Shown one piece after another: positions 10,597 through 20,874 of a stretch of 64,000 nt of DNA (position 1 is the first letter of the stretch; each line of letters begins with the position of its first letter). The notes beneath the pieces are model-generated. The model made no database searches and was not told the DNA's origin. It saw only the letters and a program-made list of their open reading frames with translations. The stretch spans positions 310,001 to 374,000 of the forward strand of contig JABYQQ010000019.1 of NCBI GenBank assembly GCA_022605405.1. Reading direction: 5' to 3'. The position numbers and the translations under genes were made by a program. The DNA comes from Earliella scabrosa. Its lineage: Eukaryota; Basidiomycota; Agaricomycetes; Polyporales; Polyporaceae.

Positions 10597-11657
10597 AGTG
10601 TTACTTGAAAAATGCAACGTGCATAGTCTGCGAGAACGTGTCGCTGTTGCATACCGCGAACGCGAGATTGTCACTTTACGACCGGGCGCATTCGCACACA
10701 GAACTCACCTCAAAAATCAAAAACCTCGCAGTCCCCCTCTCATACTCCAGTATGCCAAGTCTCTGGTTCAGGCGTGCGGTTGAAGCTCTTGACAGATATC
10801 ACGGACGCTCGCTCGCTGGTCGTTCCAGTCTCATGGCAGTGATGGTGAAAGTTCAGCCGTCTTCCAAGCAGCCATGGTCGGTTGTTGATCCCTGAAGCAG
10901 CCACAGCACGAGAATAAAGCTCAGCGAGAGACCATATTGACCCGTCTTCGCTCGAAGACAGCGGATAAGTGGTGTCGAGATGTTGAGGATGATGGTTGGT
11001 AACGGACGAGAAGCTGGGCGTCAATTGCTTCACTCCGACTCGTCATTGACCAAATGTTGTACACCACCACGACCACCACCCGCAACCGGCACCTTCCCGA
11101 AGGCGAGGCAGAGCCAGCTGCTGAGTCTGCTCGTGTTAGGTTTGCATTACGCTGCAGAAGCATCCGCTAAGTATTGGGAGATAGCGAGAGCAAAGGGATC
11201 CGACGAATGATCCAGACAAAGCACCAACTTACCGAGGTTCCGTGCCGACTAACAGACGTAAGTGTGTCGTTCTGCCAAGTTTCTTTCTGAACTTGAGGAC
11301 CTACAGTACGATTATCAGATATCATCAGCCTTCACGGCTGCTTGACTCGCCGTGACGGACTTGGTCGCCTTTGGTGGCAAGGAGGCCAAGTTGACGAGTC
11401 GTTTCACGGCCTTCTTGACGGTGCAAGGCGATACACGACTGGGCGGAACCTTCGGGATGGCTCATCGTCTTTGTGGCAAAGCCAGCACTGCTTACGAGCG
11501 AACGATGGTCGGCCTTCACTGCAGCCTAATCTATGTTCTGTGCGTGTTGCACAATTGTTCCCCTAACGTCAATAGCTACATCGGTCAGTCATTCGATGTC
11601 AAAGGAGGGGAAATCTGGTTAAATTGCTCCGCTCTTCCCTTCCTCTCTAGCAACAGA
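10597..11657. other. Intergenic region without a supported gene
   Basis: About 1.06 kb. Several short open frames overlap on both strands, but none has a recognisable domain, a paralogue in the window or a convincing start. The 3' part presumably carries the promoter of the F-box gene at 11658. Confidence 0.4.
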
Positions 11658-13684
11658 ATGTCGACTTCCGACTCCCGTCTACATTGCGCTGCGCCGACGT
11701 GAGTTGCGCGTATATCCGTGTGCTACTGCAGATACTGAAGGTTGATCATTGCAGTGAAACCTGTTACTCGCCCCCTAACTCACTCTCGGAGGAGTATCTT
11801 CAAGCTCCGTACTACGGCTTACGCCAGTTTTTGAACGAGTGCCTTCGCCAGCATGAGTTGCATCCCTGGGAATGTCAATGGGAGCGAGTCGGCGTACGAC
11901 TCGTCAGGAACTCTCGTGCGATCATCAACCAACTCCCCAACGAGCTGTTCCTCGACATCCTGCACCTCGTTAGGGATGTAGACGTTGACGGTTGGATGAA
12001 GACCGTCAGAGTGTGTCGACGCTGGTACTACCTCGCTACCACGACGCCAACGCTTTGGACCCGCCCCATCGTGCAAGGAAATCTCAACTTCCTCCGTACG
12101 TGTCTGGAGAGGTCTACGACCCTCCCATTCAAGCTCCGCATCAACAATGGATCCACCGTCGACGCGGTGCTAGACGTCGTCACTCCTTCCATGCACCGCT
12201 TGCAATCCCTCTCCCTGCGCGACATAGGCAATTCTGCGGAGCTCGCTCTCGCACTTCTCGCACTCACAGGCGGACTGCCCGCTCTCCGCAAGCTGAAGGT
12301 CGCGTATCCCCAGGGCAGAAGGTTCTCGCAGGAATTTCAGATCGAGTTCTCCCCAACATGGCTACCGAGCCTCGAAATCCTCTCCCTCAGCGCGGTCAGC
12401 ATACCGCTCTCATCTCCACCCCCGAGGCTGCGCAAACTTCACATCCTCAACAAGGCAAGCCGAAGCAGGAGTTTCACATCCAGCGCGTTTGCATCCTTCC
12501 TCCGTAGCATTCCGCAGCTGGAGGAGCTCGTCGTCCGCAGGGCGGCCTTCTACGACTCGGAATGGCGCGGCCCCACCAGTGGAGACAGCCCTGATCCGGC
12601 GCGCATCCCCAAAGTCATTCTCCCGCGACTCGAGACGGTCATTCTCTCCGGTATCTCCCACTTTGCTCATCGCACGCTTCAGTTCCTCGACGTCCCTCCG
12701 CATGCAGAAGTCCAGCTCGAGCATGACCCCCCGATTCTGGACCGGTTCTCCCAGCGCGGAGCGTACACCGGCCTCCGGGCATTCATCCCAACCGACACGA
12801 GCACACTCCGAGTGCTTAGTGAGGCGTCGAAGGTGGACGTGGCCCTCTTAGAAGACGAGCACCTTCTCTTCGGGACGCAGAGCGGCGCACCCACCCGAGC
12901 CCTTTCGACCGGCTCAGGTCCTTACGTCCCGAGCTCGAGTCAAGCACACGCAGGCGGTGGGACGATCATGCTGTCCGCATTTCTGACTGTTCCGGACTTC
13001 GTGTATACCTCGGAGCAAGTATCCGCCATGCCGACTGGTTTGGCCGACCTGGTGGCTGTCTTTGGACGCTCGCCCGTCGAGGAGCTGTCCATTGACATCG
13101 CCGCGAACAAGGTGTCCACCGTCGACTGGTGCACGACGCTCGCAGCGTTCCCAACGCTGCGCTCTCTCCGCGTCGTGATCGTCCCTCCCCTGCCCAAGCA
13201 AGTAACCGAGTACGTGTATGACGTGCACGATGAATACGATGGTGGCGCGAAGCGAACACCGAGGATGATCTTGCGCGAGGTCCCCACTGCCGATGATCTG
13301 GAGTGCTGGGAGCGCTGTCCCATCATCGACGCGCTTGACCCCGGTCGCGCGGAACACACTCAAGCCCATAGCTCGGACTCTCAGACCACTAGCAGGAGCG
13401 CCGACGAGACTGGAAGTGCACGAGTCGTATGTCCCGAGTTGAGGTCATTGCACATCACAGGCTCTGCTGCGCACGCCCATGAGAGCATCGTTGGGCAAGT
13501 TGCGGAGTGTTTGTCGAATAGGCGGCTCGTGTCCGGCACAGCACGTCTAGACGTGCTCACGCTAGACCCCAGTCGGACCGGGTTCAGCTCAGAGGAGGTG
13601 AAGGCGAGGTGGGGACGTCCCCAGGTGATGCCGCGGCCGAGGTATGTAAAGATCGTCTATGGCGTTCCCAGAGATGCCACCTGA
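11658..13684 (+). CDS. F-box protein, MST-type with 5' mini-exon, copy 2
   Basis: Two-exon model, 656 aa: exon 1 11658-11698 (41 nt), intron 11699-11754 (GTGAGT...TTGCAG, 56 bp), exon 2 11755-13684. It is paralogous along its whole length to 6978-8975: shared YLQAPYYGLRQF and HPWECQWERV before the F-box, INQLPNELFLDILHLV and VCRRWYYLATTTPTLW within it, and matching repeat-like strands after it. Main differences are small indels in the S/G-rich insertion and near the C-terminus. Likely SCF ubiquitin-ligase adaptor; intact. Confidence 0.82.
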
Positions 13685-13867
13685 ATAGAACCCCCGTGCG
13701 CTCATTCCATCTCCAGAGCGACGTCGGTCGTTTGCATTCGGAACAATCAATCTGTATCAGCATTTATGGCCTACATGTTGACCAACCAGTTACAAAATCC
13801 ATAAACATGAGAGCCCTTGAACCCGAGATATTGACGAGGCTAGCACATCCTGCACGTTGGTAACCCC

Positions 13868-15442
13868 TTACTTGGAAGCCGGGGGCGGGATGTTCGAGTT
13901 CGTGACGCCGTTGGCGTAGCCGTAGAGGTACTGCGCCATGGCGCGGTATACACCAACGGCCTTCCCGATAGAGAGCAGCATGTACTTGGGAGCATCCTGT
14001 GATAGAAGCGACTGAGCTCAGTGTCTGCCCAGAACTATGGCCGGACCGTAAGGACTAGACACGTACAATATCCTCTTCGCCGTCTTCGAGCCACTTCTTG
14101 ACTTGGTACGCGTCGTTTCGGGCAGCCTGCCAGACCATAGCAAGCGCGCCAATGTTGTCGCTGAAGAGCTCGAGGTCCTTTTTCCCCGTCTCCTCGAGCT
14201 GCAGGCGTGTCGCCTGCAGCGTCTTGGTCTCATTCTGCAGGTCTTTGATCTCGCGGTTCATACCGTCGATCCTGTTCTGCAGTACTACACACACAAAGGA
14301 GTGTCAGGGACTGGAAGGGTGCAACGCGGGTGTCAGGGAATACGGTGCGTACCGGTCTTGGCGATGACTATGCCGATAACGGAGGAGAGTTCGACCCCAG
14401 CGATGGCAGCACCAGCGGCCTGCGAACAAGACATCAGCTTGATTGTACAGCATTATGCAGTGCTATTATGAGAGCGACGTACCATGACGAGTGGGGCGAA
14501 CGGCCCAGAGAAGATCGCGATGATTCCCGTCATGGGGAGTGTAGCCGCCAACCCAGCGAGGAGAATCTTGAGGGCGCTGTCGAGCTTGGCCAGCTGAGCC
14601 TGAATATCGATGATGTCGTTCTGCAGCTTCACGACCCGCTCGTCATTCTGGGCCTCCTTGTCCTTCGCCCACGTGCCGAAGGTACCAACAAACTTGCTAA
14701 AGTCGTCCTTGAGGTTGGTGAAGCGGGTCTGCATGTCCCCCGCGGACTGGGAGAACCCCTCTGCTTCCTGTAGCGGGAGATAATGAGCTTTATTGACAGG
14801 ACGCGGGGATGGCGCCGAAGATACGATGCATACCTTGATGAATTGGTCGATCTTGTTGAGACGTCTTTCGAAAGGGATAGACTTGTCCGTACAGTAGGGC
14901 AGGACCAGGTCGTCGAACTCTGGATGTCATGAGAACAAATCAGCACAAGCTACCAGAGGCGCGTGAAAACACACTTACTCTCGCCATAATGCCCGATGTC
15001 GAGCGCGAGCCGCTGCGAGTCCCAAACCGTCTTGCGGAAGTTCTGTATAGAGACCATCAGCCTCCCACGAACGCACCGTCCACGAGCAATCCGGCGCGAA
15101 TACCTGCTGAATCACCGCCAACTGAGGCGCAAAGCCCTGCTTCCCGGGCGGGGTGTACTTCGCGTCGACCGCAGTCAGCGTCGCGGTGAGCGAAACGAAC
15201 ATCGACTCGATATTCTGGCACGCCTGGGCGGCAAGCTCTGCTGAGTTCTTCAGCGCGGGCTGAAGGTCGGCCGCGCTGGTCGCCGCAGCAATTCCTGCCT
15301 CGAACTTCTCCCGCTCTTCGGGGGTGAGCTTGTCGATCGCGGCTTGCGCTGCGGCTGTGTCGTAGGACGGGGGGACATCGAGGTCCTTGAGGTCGGTAGC
15401 GTAGGGCGGGGGCGGGGCAGAAAGAAACGCAAATCGCTGCAT
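13868..15442 (-). CDS. Helical protein with central hydrophobic hairpin, alpha-pore-former-like (paralogue 1)
   Basis: Seven-exon model read leftward: 15104-15442, 14979-15042, 14834-14919, 14483-14767, 14353-14419, 14067-14284, 13868-13996, all with GT-AG introns and consistent phase, giving 395 aa. A P/Y-rich start (PPPPY, VPPSYD) precedes helices, then an amphipathic coiled-coil region (KDKEAQNDERVVKL), two hydrophobic segments split by an intron at about 14353-14560, and a second coiled coil. This order (helical bundle, hydrophobic hairpin, helical bundle) is that of ClyA/HblB/XaxA-type alpha pore-forming proteins; apolipoprotein-L-like proteins are an alternative. No signal peptide. Function is inferred from architecture only. 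Divergent from its paralogue at 16219. Confidence 0.72.
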
Positions 15443-16218
15443 GGCTGAAGGCTGAAGTTGAATCGACGAGGAGTGCTGGATCGAGTGGATGGGTACTGGA
15501 GGTGGGTACTGGAGGTGATGCTAGACCTGCAAAAACTAGCTGAGGTTATGTATCCCGCGGGAGCGCGCCGGCGCTTCGAACGAGTTGGACCCACCAACGA
15601 CAGCAGATCTCAACGAGATCGACGTCCATGAGAGTCGGGGATTGTCGTTTGAATGGACAGGATCCGCATGATGCGCCTGGAACAGCTTGGACTCCGGCGA
15701 TTTCGAACAGTGAAACCGGTGCCTTGCAACTTCGTACAGCAACTGCCAGATGCGGGACTACTATCGACGTCGCAAAGAACGCATGACACCCGGCATGCGC
15801 CTCTTCCCGGACAGGAACCGTGCACAAACGTCCGCATGGCTTCGGAATTGCAACTGCATGGGCCAGAAGACGTCCGCGGCTGCAGGTACGGGTATCCGGG
15901 TTGAAGCGCTTGACGCCCAAAGGGCTGTTGAGGCCGGGAATTGTCCTACATCGAAGGCGGACATAGAGAGGCTCAGCGTCTTCGAGCCGTCATTTTTGAC
16001 AGCTCCGACTCGGACGCCAAGCGCGTACTCACTGTATGTGTTTTGCGTTGATGGCGAGATAGCCAAGTAGTCGTGCTCACTTGTGGGGGACAAGTTGCAG
16101 TCCGTCTCAATGTCGGGCCATGGACTCATGACAAGTCTCGCACTGTCTGGTAGGATATAAGGCTGGCCGGCCTCTGAGCAGACCAACAAACCATATTCGC
16201 AACAGATCACTCACCAGC
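15443..16218. promoter_or_regulatory. Shared divergent promoter region of the two pore-former-like genes
   Basis: 776 bp between the two ATG codons, transcribed outward in both directions. No protein-like frame was accepted here. Positions 16155-16162 read ATATAAGG, a TATA-like box about 60 bp before the rightward ATG. No equally clear box was found for the leftward gene. The arrangement would permit co-regulation; that is inference. Confidence 0.5.
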
Positions 16219-17696
16219 ATGACTACCATTGACCAACTCCCTCCGTACGTCTGGTCCGAAGCCGACCTTCCCCCTCCTTCATACGACATCCAGGCCGCCG
16301 AGAAGGTCGTCGCGCAGCTGCCACCCGAGAAGCTCGCGGACTTGAACCGCGGTGTCGCAGAAGCTCTCAGCCACGAGAAAGCCGTGCCGCTCCTCCTCAC
16401 CGCCGCCCAGGATGCCGTGGCCGCTACCGAGGGCATCGAGTCCATCTTCTTCAGCCTGACGGCGAAGCTCGCCCAAGTCGACAGCATGGGCCTGAATGGT
16501 AACAACCCGCCGTTCGAGCCCCAACTTGCGGCCATCAGGAGCGTACGTGCCCCTTCACTTGCCTCTGCATTGAGACCGAGCAGTGCTGACCCGCGCCATG
16601 TGCTCTAGGACTACCGTCTGGTCATCGCGCGCAGCCATGAGCTCGCCATTGACATTGCGTCGTACGGAGAGCGGTTCGAAGACGTGATCATACCGTACTG
16701 TACCTCCGACGAGTTCACTGTGGAGCAGAAGATCAATAAGATCAAGATATTCATCAACGTGAGCATCAAGGACATCCGCACCATGTTGCGTACTAATGCC
16801 CAATGGTCGTCGTCCCAGACCGCAGATCGCTTCTCGCTCGCAGCGGACAACATGGCCAATCAGTTCGACGGCCTCAAGGCGCGCTTCGCGGCCCTCGTCA
16901 CCAGCTTCTCCGGCTGGGCCAAGGACCGCGAAGAGCATGACAAGGCGAGACTCGAGATTCTCAAGGCGGAGCTTGAATCCCTCAAGAACAAGCTTGCGAA
17001 GATCAACACCGCAATCCAGGCGCTGACAGTTTCACTTGGTATCACCCTCGGAATCACGGGTGTCGTTGCGAAGCTGAGCGGACCCGCTGCCCCGGTCGTC
17101 ATGGTACGCATTGCAGCATCGTAGCTCACGCAGTCGACCACTCAATCTGACAACTACAATCAGGCTGTGGGAGCTATAATCGCAGGAATAGAGCTCATCT
17201 CGGTTGTGGGCCTCGTCGTCGGAAAGTACTGTGAGTCTTAACGTACGCAAGGTCTTCAGAGGCACTCATACAGTGCATTGCTATCGCACGGCAGATGTAG
17301 AGAGAGACATTAAGACCACACAGAAAGAGATCGACGAAGTCGCAGCCGAGCTCGAAACAATTACTCGTACCCGGGAGGAGCTGGAGAAGGCTGGACAGAA
17401 CGATCTACGCACCTTCAATGATCACATCGGTGTTCTCGCGCTTGTATGGAGGACCGCGTACAGCGACGCACAGGATATCAAGGATTGGCTCCAGAAGGGT
17501 GCGGACAAGGCGGTGAGTCGACGGCCAAGATGGAGTCTTGATTTCATAGTGTGTTGACCGCGAATTATAGGACGAGCCCAAGTACCTCAGGAGCGCGGCT
17601 GATAACGCTGTGTCGTGCTACAAGTCGATGGCTAGATACCTGCGTGCGTACGCGAATGGCGTTCAACCTGTGGCAGACAGTGTCAGCAAGGCATGA
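16219..17696 (+). CDS. Helical protein with central hydrophobic hairpin, alpha-pore-former-like (paralogue 2)
   Basis: Five-exon model, 409 aa: 16219-16542, 16609-17103, 17164-17230, 17295-17512, 17571-17696. Introns are 58-66 bp, GT-AG, with consistent phase. It shares with the leftward paralogue the P/Y-rich N-terminus, the PYCT motif, the GWAKD/TWAKD region, the two hydrophobic segments (about 17030-17100 and 17164-17230) and the final coiled coil. The 67-nt and 218-nt exons are exactly the same length in both genes. Exon 2 here corresponds to three exons of the paralogue, so two introns were lost or gained. Probable membrane-active helical protein by architecture (ClyA/Hbl/Xax-like); no enzymatic motif. 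Cytosolic or released without a classical signal peptide. Confidence 0.74.
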
Positions 17697-18100
17697 GAAC
17701 TGTTCACATAGTAGAAGACCTTTACGCGTTCCCAAATAGCCATACATTGAGTCCAGATATCGAGACGAATGAGTCATGACAGAAAACGTCTCGTACAAGG
17801 TCAGGCCGGAGCTGACTGCCGACCATAAACATGGTGGTAAGAAACAACGGCCACGTCACTATTCAGCCTGTCAATAGGCCGATCATTGTGGCGGTGCCCA
17901 GATACTATCGGACCATTATCACTGTCAGTGATCAGTGTGAAGCGCTTACGTCCGGCAAGCCCCGTAGGCTCGACCGCCGCCTTCAAGTTGGCCTCTTCGC
18001 TCATAGGCTGACCGGATGGATATCATAACGACATCAAGTGTACGAGCTCAAGAGTTCAAGCTGCTCGGAGTCATCATGCTCGTACTAGTACATGATCTCG
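17697..18100. other. Convergent intergenic spacer
   Basis: About 400 bp between the 3' ends of the rightward pore-former-like gene and the leftward F-box gene. No gene seen; it should hold both 3' UTRs and terminators. Confidence 0.45.
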
Positions 18101-20017
18101 CTAAACTGGAAGCTGGTCTACGAGTTGCACCATCGACTCATCATCCAGCGGAGTATCCCCACTGTCAATGTCCTCGTGCGCTTTAGTTTGATTGCGCATT
18201 TCGGAGCCTGTCTGAACGGATTTCGATTTCCATATCAGCTCGCGACCGTCAAGGCGAGTCATGAGCGACTGCATGCCCACACGCTCGCGTAGGAGCTTGT
18301 CCAACTCGTTGCGTACTGCGACCACGTCCTGGGCCTCGACCGTCTTGAATCCACTGATGACAACCGCCTTCAGCTTCGGAGACACAAGCTTCGAGTCCGG
18401 CGCGACCTCTGGCGTTGACGTTGCCCCTGTCATGTCTGTATCTCCGTCCGCACGAGCTGCGCGTGTACTCGAGGACTGCGTTGGGGAATCCGGCCGCTGA
18501 AGCGCAGCAATGATGCTCTCTCCGCCTTCGACCATACATGTACTAGGCTGAGGGCCAAAGACGGATAGCTTGTAGAGGTGAGGAAGCCCCCCGAGAAACT
18601 CGCGCCACCCGTCGACAGTCTCGTTCTCACATGTTGTACGGTCGACATAGCGCATGTAGAGTTGGTGGACAGGAGGGAGCCCGTGAAGAATGGTGCATAG
18701 GTGCGTCAGGTCCGAGACTGGTTCATTATCCTCCTGACGTAGGTCATTGACCCCGTACTCAATCCGGATGGTGGTAGCGCCTTCGCGATAGGTAATCGCA
18801 CACTTCGCGGGGTAGAGGGATACGCGGAGCGCTCTGTGGCAGGCGTCGTGGGTGGGGGAGGGAAATAGGAGGACAAGTTTGGAGAGGAGGAGCGTCGTAT
18901 AGGGATCCGGGGCGCTACCGGGAGCCCTGGGACTCCACTTGCCCTTGACATGAATTGATAGGCGGAGCTTGGAAGGTATATGCAAGAGCTGGAGCGCCTG
19001 GATAAGCAGATGCAGCTTCTTGAAGCTATCGACGACGATTGACACATTTTGCAGCGCGTCAAGACAAGATCGCCTTCTGAGCGCACTCGCATCTTCCCAC
19101 TCGGAATCTTCAACATCGTAGCGTGAGCTGGGACGGTCCGGGAATGGGAGCCGGCACAAGGTGAGGTGTTGTAGGCGTCTGCACTTTGACAATATCGCCG
19201 CAAAAGCCCGTCCCGTGATCTGCAGTGCGTCCAGATTGAGCGTCGTTATTGAAGACAACACGCTCGACTTTGGATGGATAATGACGCCGCGAAGAGAGAG
19301 GTGCCTCAGTGAGGGGAACTGGGACTCTGTCAGCTCGATCGGTGTTGGCAGATTCATGGCTGGATAGGCCTCCGAGATCGTGAGGAAGGTAAGAACCGGA
19401 TATACGGAGCGCGTGACAGCAAGAGTCCGAAGGACATCAACAAGTTCGAGCTCGTGGAGGTGTAGTCCGCGGAGGCGTTGGAGATGAGGATGGAGGAGGT
19501 GGACTCGATGTTCCGGATGTCGTCCTACGAATCCAACGTCGAGCTGTGTATTCCTCGAGCGGGTAAAGCAGAGGTTTAAGAATTCTGCTTTGACGTTGGT
19601 CTTGAGACCTTGGGGCGAGATCTTTGACCATAGTGTCGCATCTGAGAGCGCGATCATGCGCCACAGCTGGCAAACGAGTGACAGACGCAACCAGCGCCAT
19701 CCTTCAATGTCACGAACCCACTTGAAGATTTCTGACATTATTTCCCGCGGTAGCCGATTAATCCTGCGATGGGAATTCACGAGCGCGGATAGGCGGAGGG
19801 CGTCTGCCCTGAACTGACCGCAAAGCTCGATGACGCGGGAAAGCTCATCCTCCGTAGCGCAATATGCCGATTGAGCAAGAGGCGGGAGACCATGTCGAGC
19901 GAGGAGCATGACGTCACTCTCTTTGAGGACAGGAGGCAGGAGCGATGTCGAGGAGAGAATCGCAGCAGGGTCGGTGGTTGGGGGGTTGCCGTCCCTAGCA
20001 AGCAGCCATCGTCCCAT
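18101..20017 (-). CDS. F-box protein, second subfamily, copy 1
   Basis: Single long exon of 638 aa. An N-terminal region with RHGLPPLAQSAY precedes an acidic helix (EDELSRVIELC), then an F-box at about 84-135: INRLPREIMSEIFKWV, EGWRWLRLSLVCQLWRMIALSDATLW. LRR-like strands follow. The short R/S/T-rich C-terminal tail ends in a stop at 18101. This subfamily differs from the F-box genes at 0.3-13.7 kb by its NSHRRINRLP lead-in and the EGWxWLRLS block, and has two further members leftward-transcribed in tandem (20875-22686 and the broken gene at 23386). The start is taken as the first ATG in frame; an earlier short exon cannot be excluded. Confidence 0.82.
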   Translation of the reverse strand: MGRWLLARDGNPPTTDPAAILSSTSLLPPVLKESDVMLLARHGLPPLAQSAYCATEDELSRVIELCGQFRADALRLSALVNSHRRINRLPREIMSEIFKWVRDIEGWRWLRLSLVCQLWRMIALSDATLWSKISPQGLKTNVKAEFLNLCFTRSRNTQLDVGFVGRHPEHRVHLLHPHLQRLRGLHLHELELVDVLRTLAVTRSVYPVLTFLTISEAYPAMNLPTPIELTESQFPSLRHLSLRGVIIHPKSSVLSSITTLNLDALQITGRAFAAILSKCRRLQHLTLCRLPFPDRPSSRYDVEDSEWEDASALRRRSCLDALQNVSIVVDSFKKLHLLIQALQLLHIPSKLRLSIHVKGKWSPRAPGSAPDPYTTLLLSKLVLLFPSPTHDACHRALRVSLYPAKCAITYREGATTIRIEYGVNDLRQEDNEPVSDLTHLCTILHGLPPVHQLYMRYVDRTTCENETVDGWREFLGGLPHLYKLSVFGPQPSTCMVEGGESIIAALQRPDSPTQSSSTRAARADGDTDMTGATSTPEVAPDSKLVSPKLKAVVISGFKTVEAQDVVAVRNELDKLLRERVGMQSLMTRLDGRELIWKSKSVQTGSEMRNQTKAHEDIDSGDTPLDDESMVQLVDQLPV

Positions 20018-20874
20018 TCAAAACATCAACAATGAGTACCAATGTAGCCCACGTACCTACAGACCTTCGATTGCTGGGCTTCCTCAACGCGGTCATGGTT
20101 ATAGACCACTGCATCAGATGAACAGGTTAGCGAATAAGTACTACTCAACAACCCGAGATCAGTCACGCTGAACTCACTGGATTCATTGGTTGGCAACATG
20201 ACTGGTAAGTTCACAATTTCGATCAGGCCCTGAACGACGAAAGTTCATATGGAGGAAGGTGGGTGGTGGGTGTTGGAGGCAGAGAGTGGTTTTGCGAAGT
20301 CCGGGCGGGTCGGCCGCCGCCGGGCCGTGTGTACTTAGTATGGCAACTCCTTGGGGCCTGCACAGCATAAATTCAGATGTCAAGCTATGTCCACTTGCAC
20401 GTAGAGTTGAGTCTACTTCTTACGGGGTACACGATCTTCTAATTGTTGCTTGGAGAGATGATGGTCCACGCCGGCTCCTGAGCACTCAGGGGCTTGAACG
20501 TTGAGTCACACCTAACCCTAAGCGTGCCCCCTGTGACGTAACGCGTCTGGGGTCGCGCATCCGCTCTTCCTCACGATTACATCAGCTCACGCTGGGACCG
20601 TGAACGGAGCGGGTCGAAACCGTGCTTCCACTGGCAGCATACTGATACTGCTGTGATCTACAGAACTTTCAGCCAACAAGCAAGCTCGTTGGGTCGCATA
20701 TACTCGAAACTACTACCACTGCGACCCCGCCGCCGCTAATAGTAAAGTACTTAGTGACTAGTACATCATCTCGCATCATGCATGTCAGTTGCAAGCCTGT
20801 TACGAACCGAACCATATCACAATCCTACATCCTGCTAGTCTTACTCTACCTCAGCAGAGCAGTTGACGGACGCA
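20018..20874. other. Intergenic region without a supported gene
   Basis: 857 bp. The left part is upstream of the 18101-20017 F-box gene and shows patchy similarity (CCACGTACCT, AGGTTAGCGAA) to the DNA upstream of the broken F-box gene at 32820-32915, as expected for paralogous promoters. No coding frame was accepted. Confidence 0.45.

Noticed and set aside
11325..11702. Small K/A-rich frames resembling histone-tail sequence upstream of the 11658 gene
   Set aside because: No start, splice or domain support; composition alone is not evidence.
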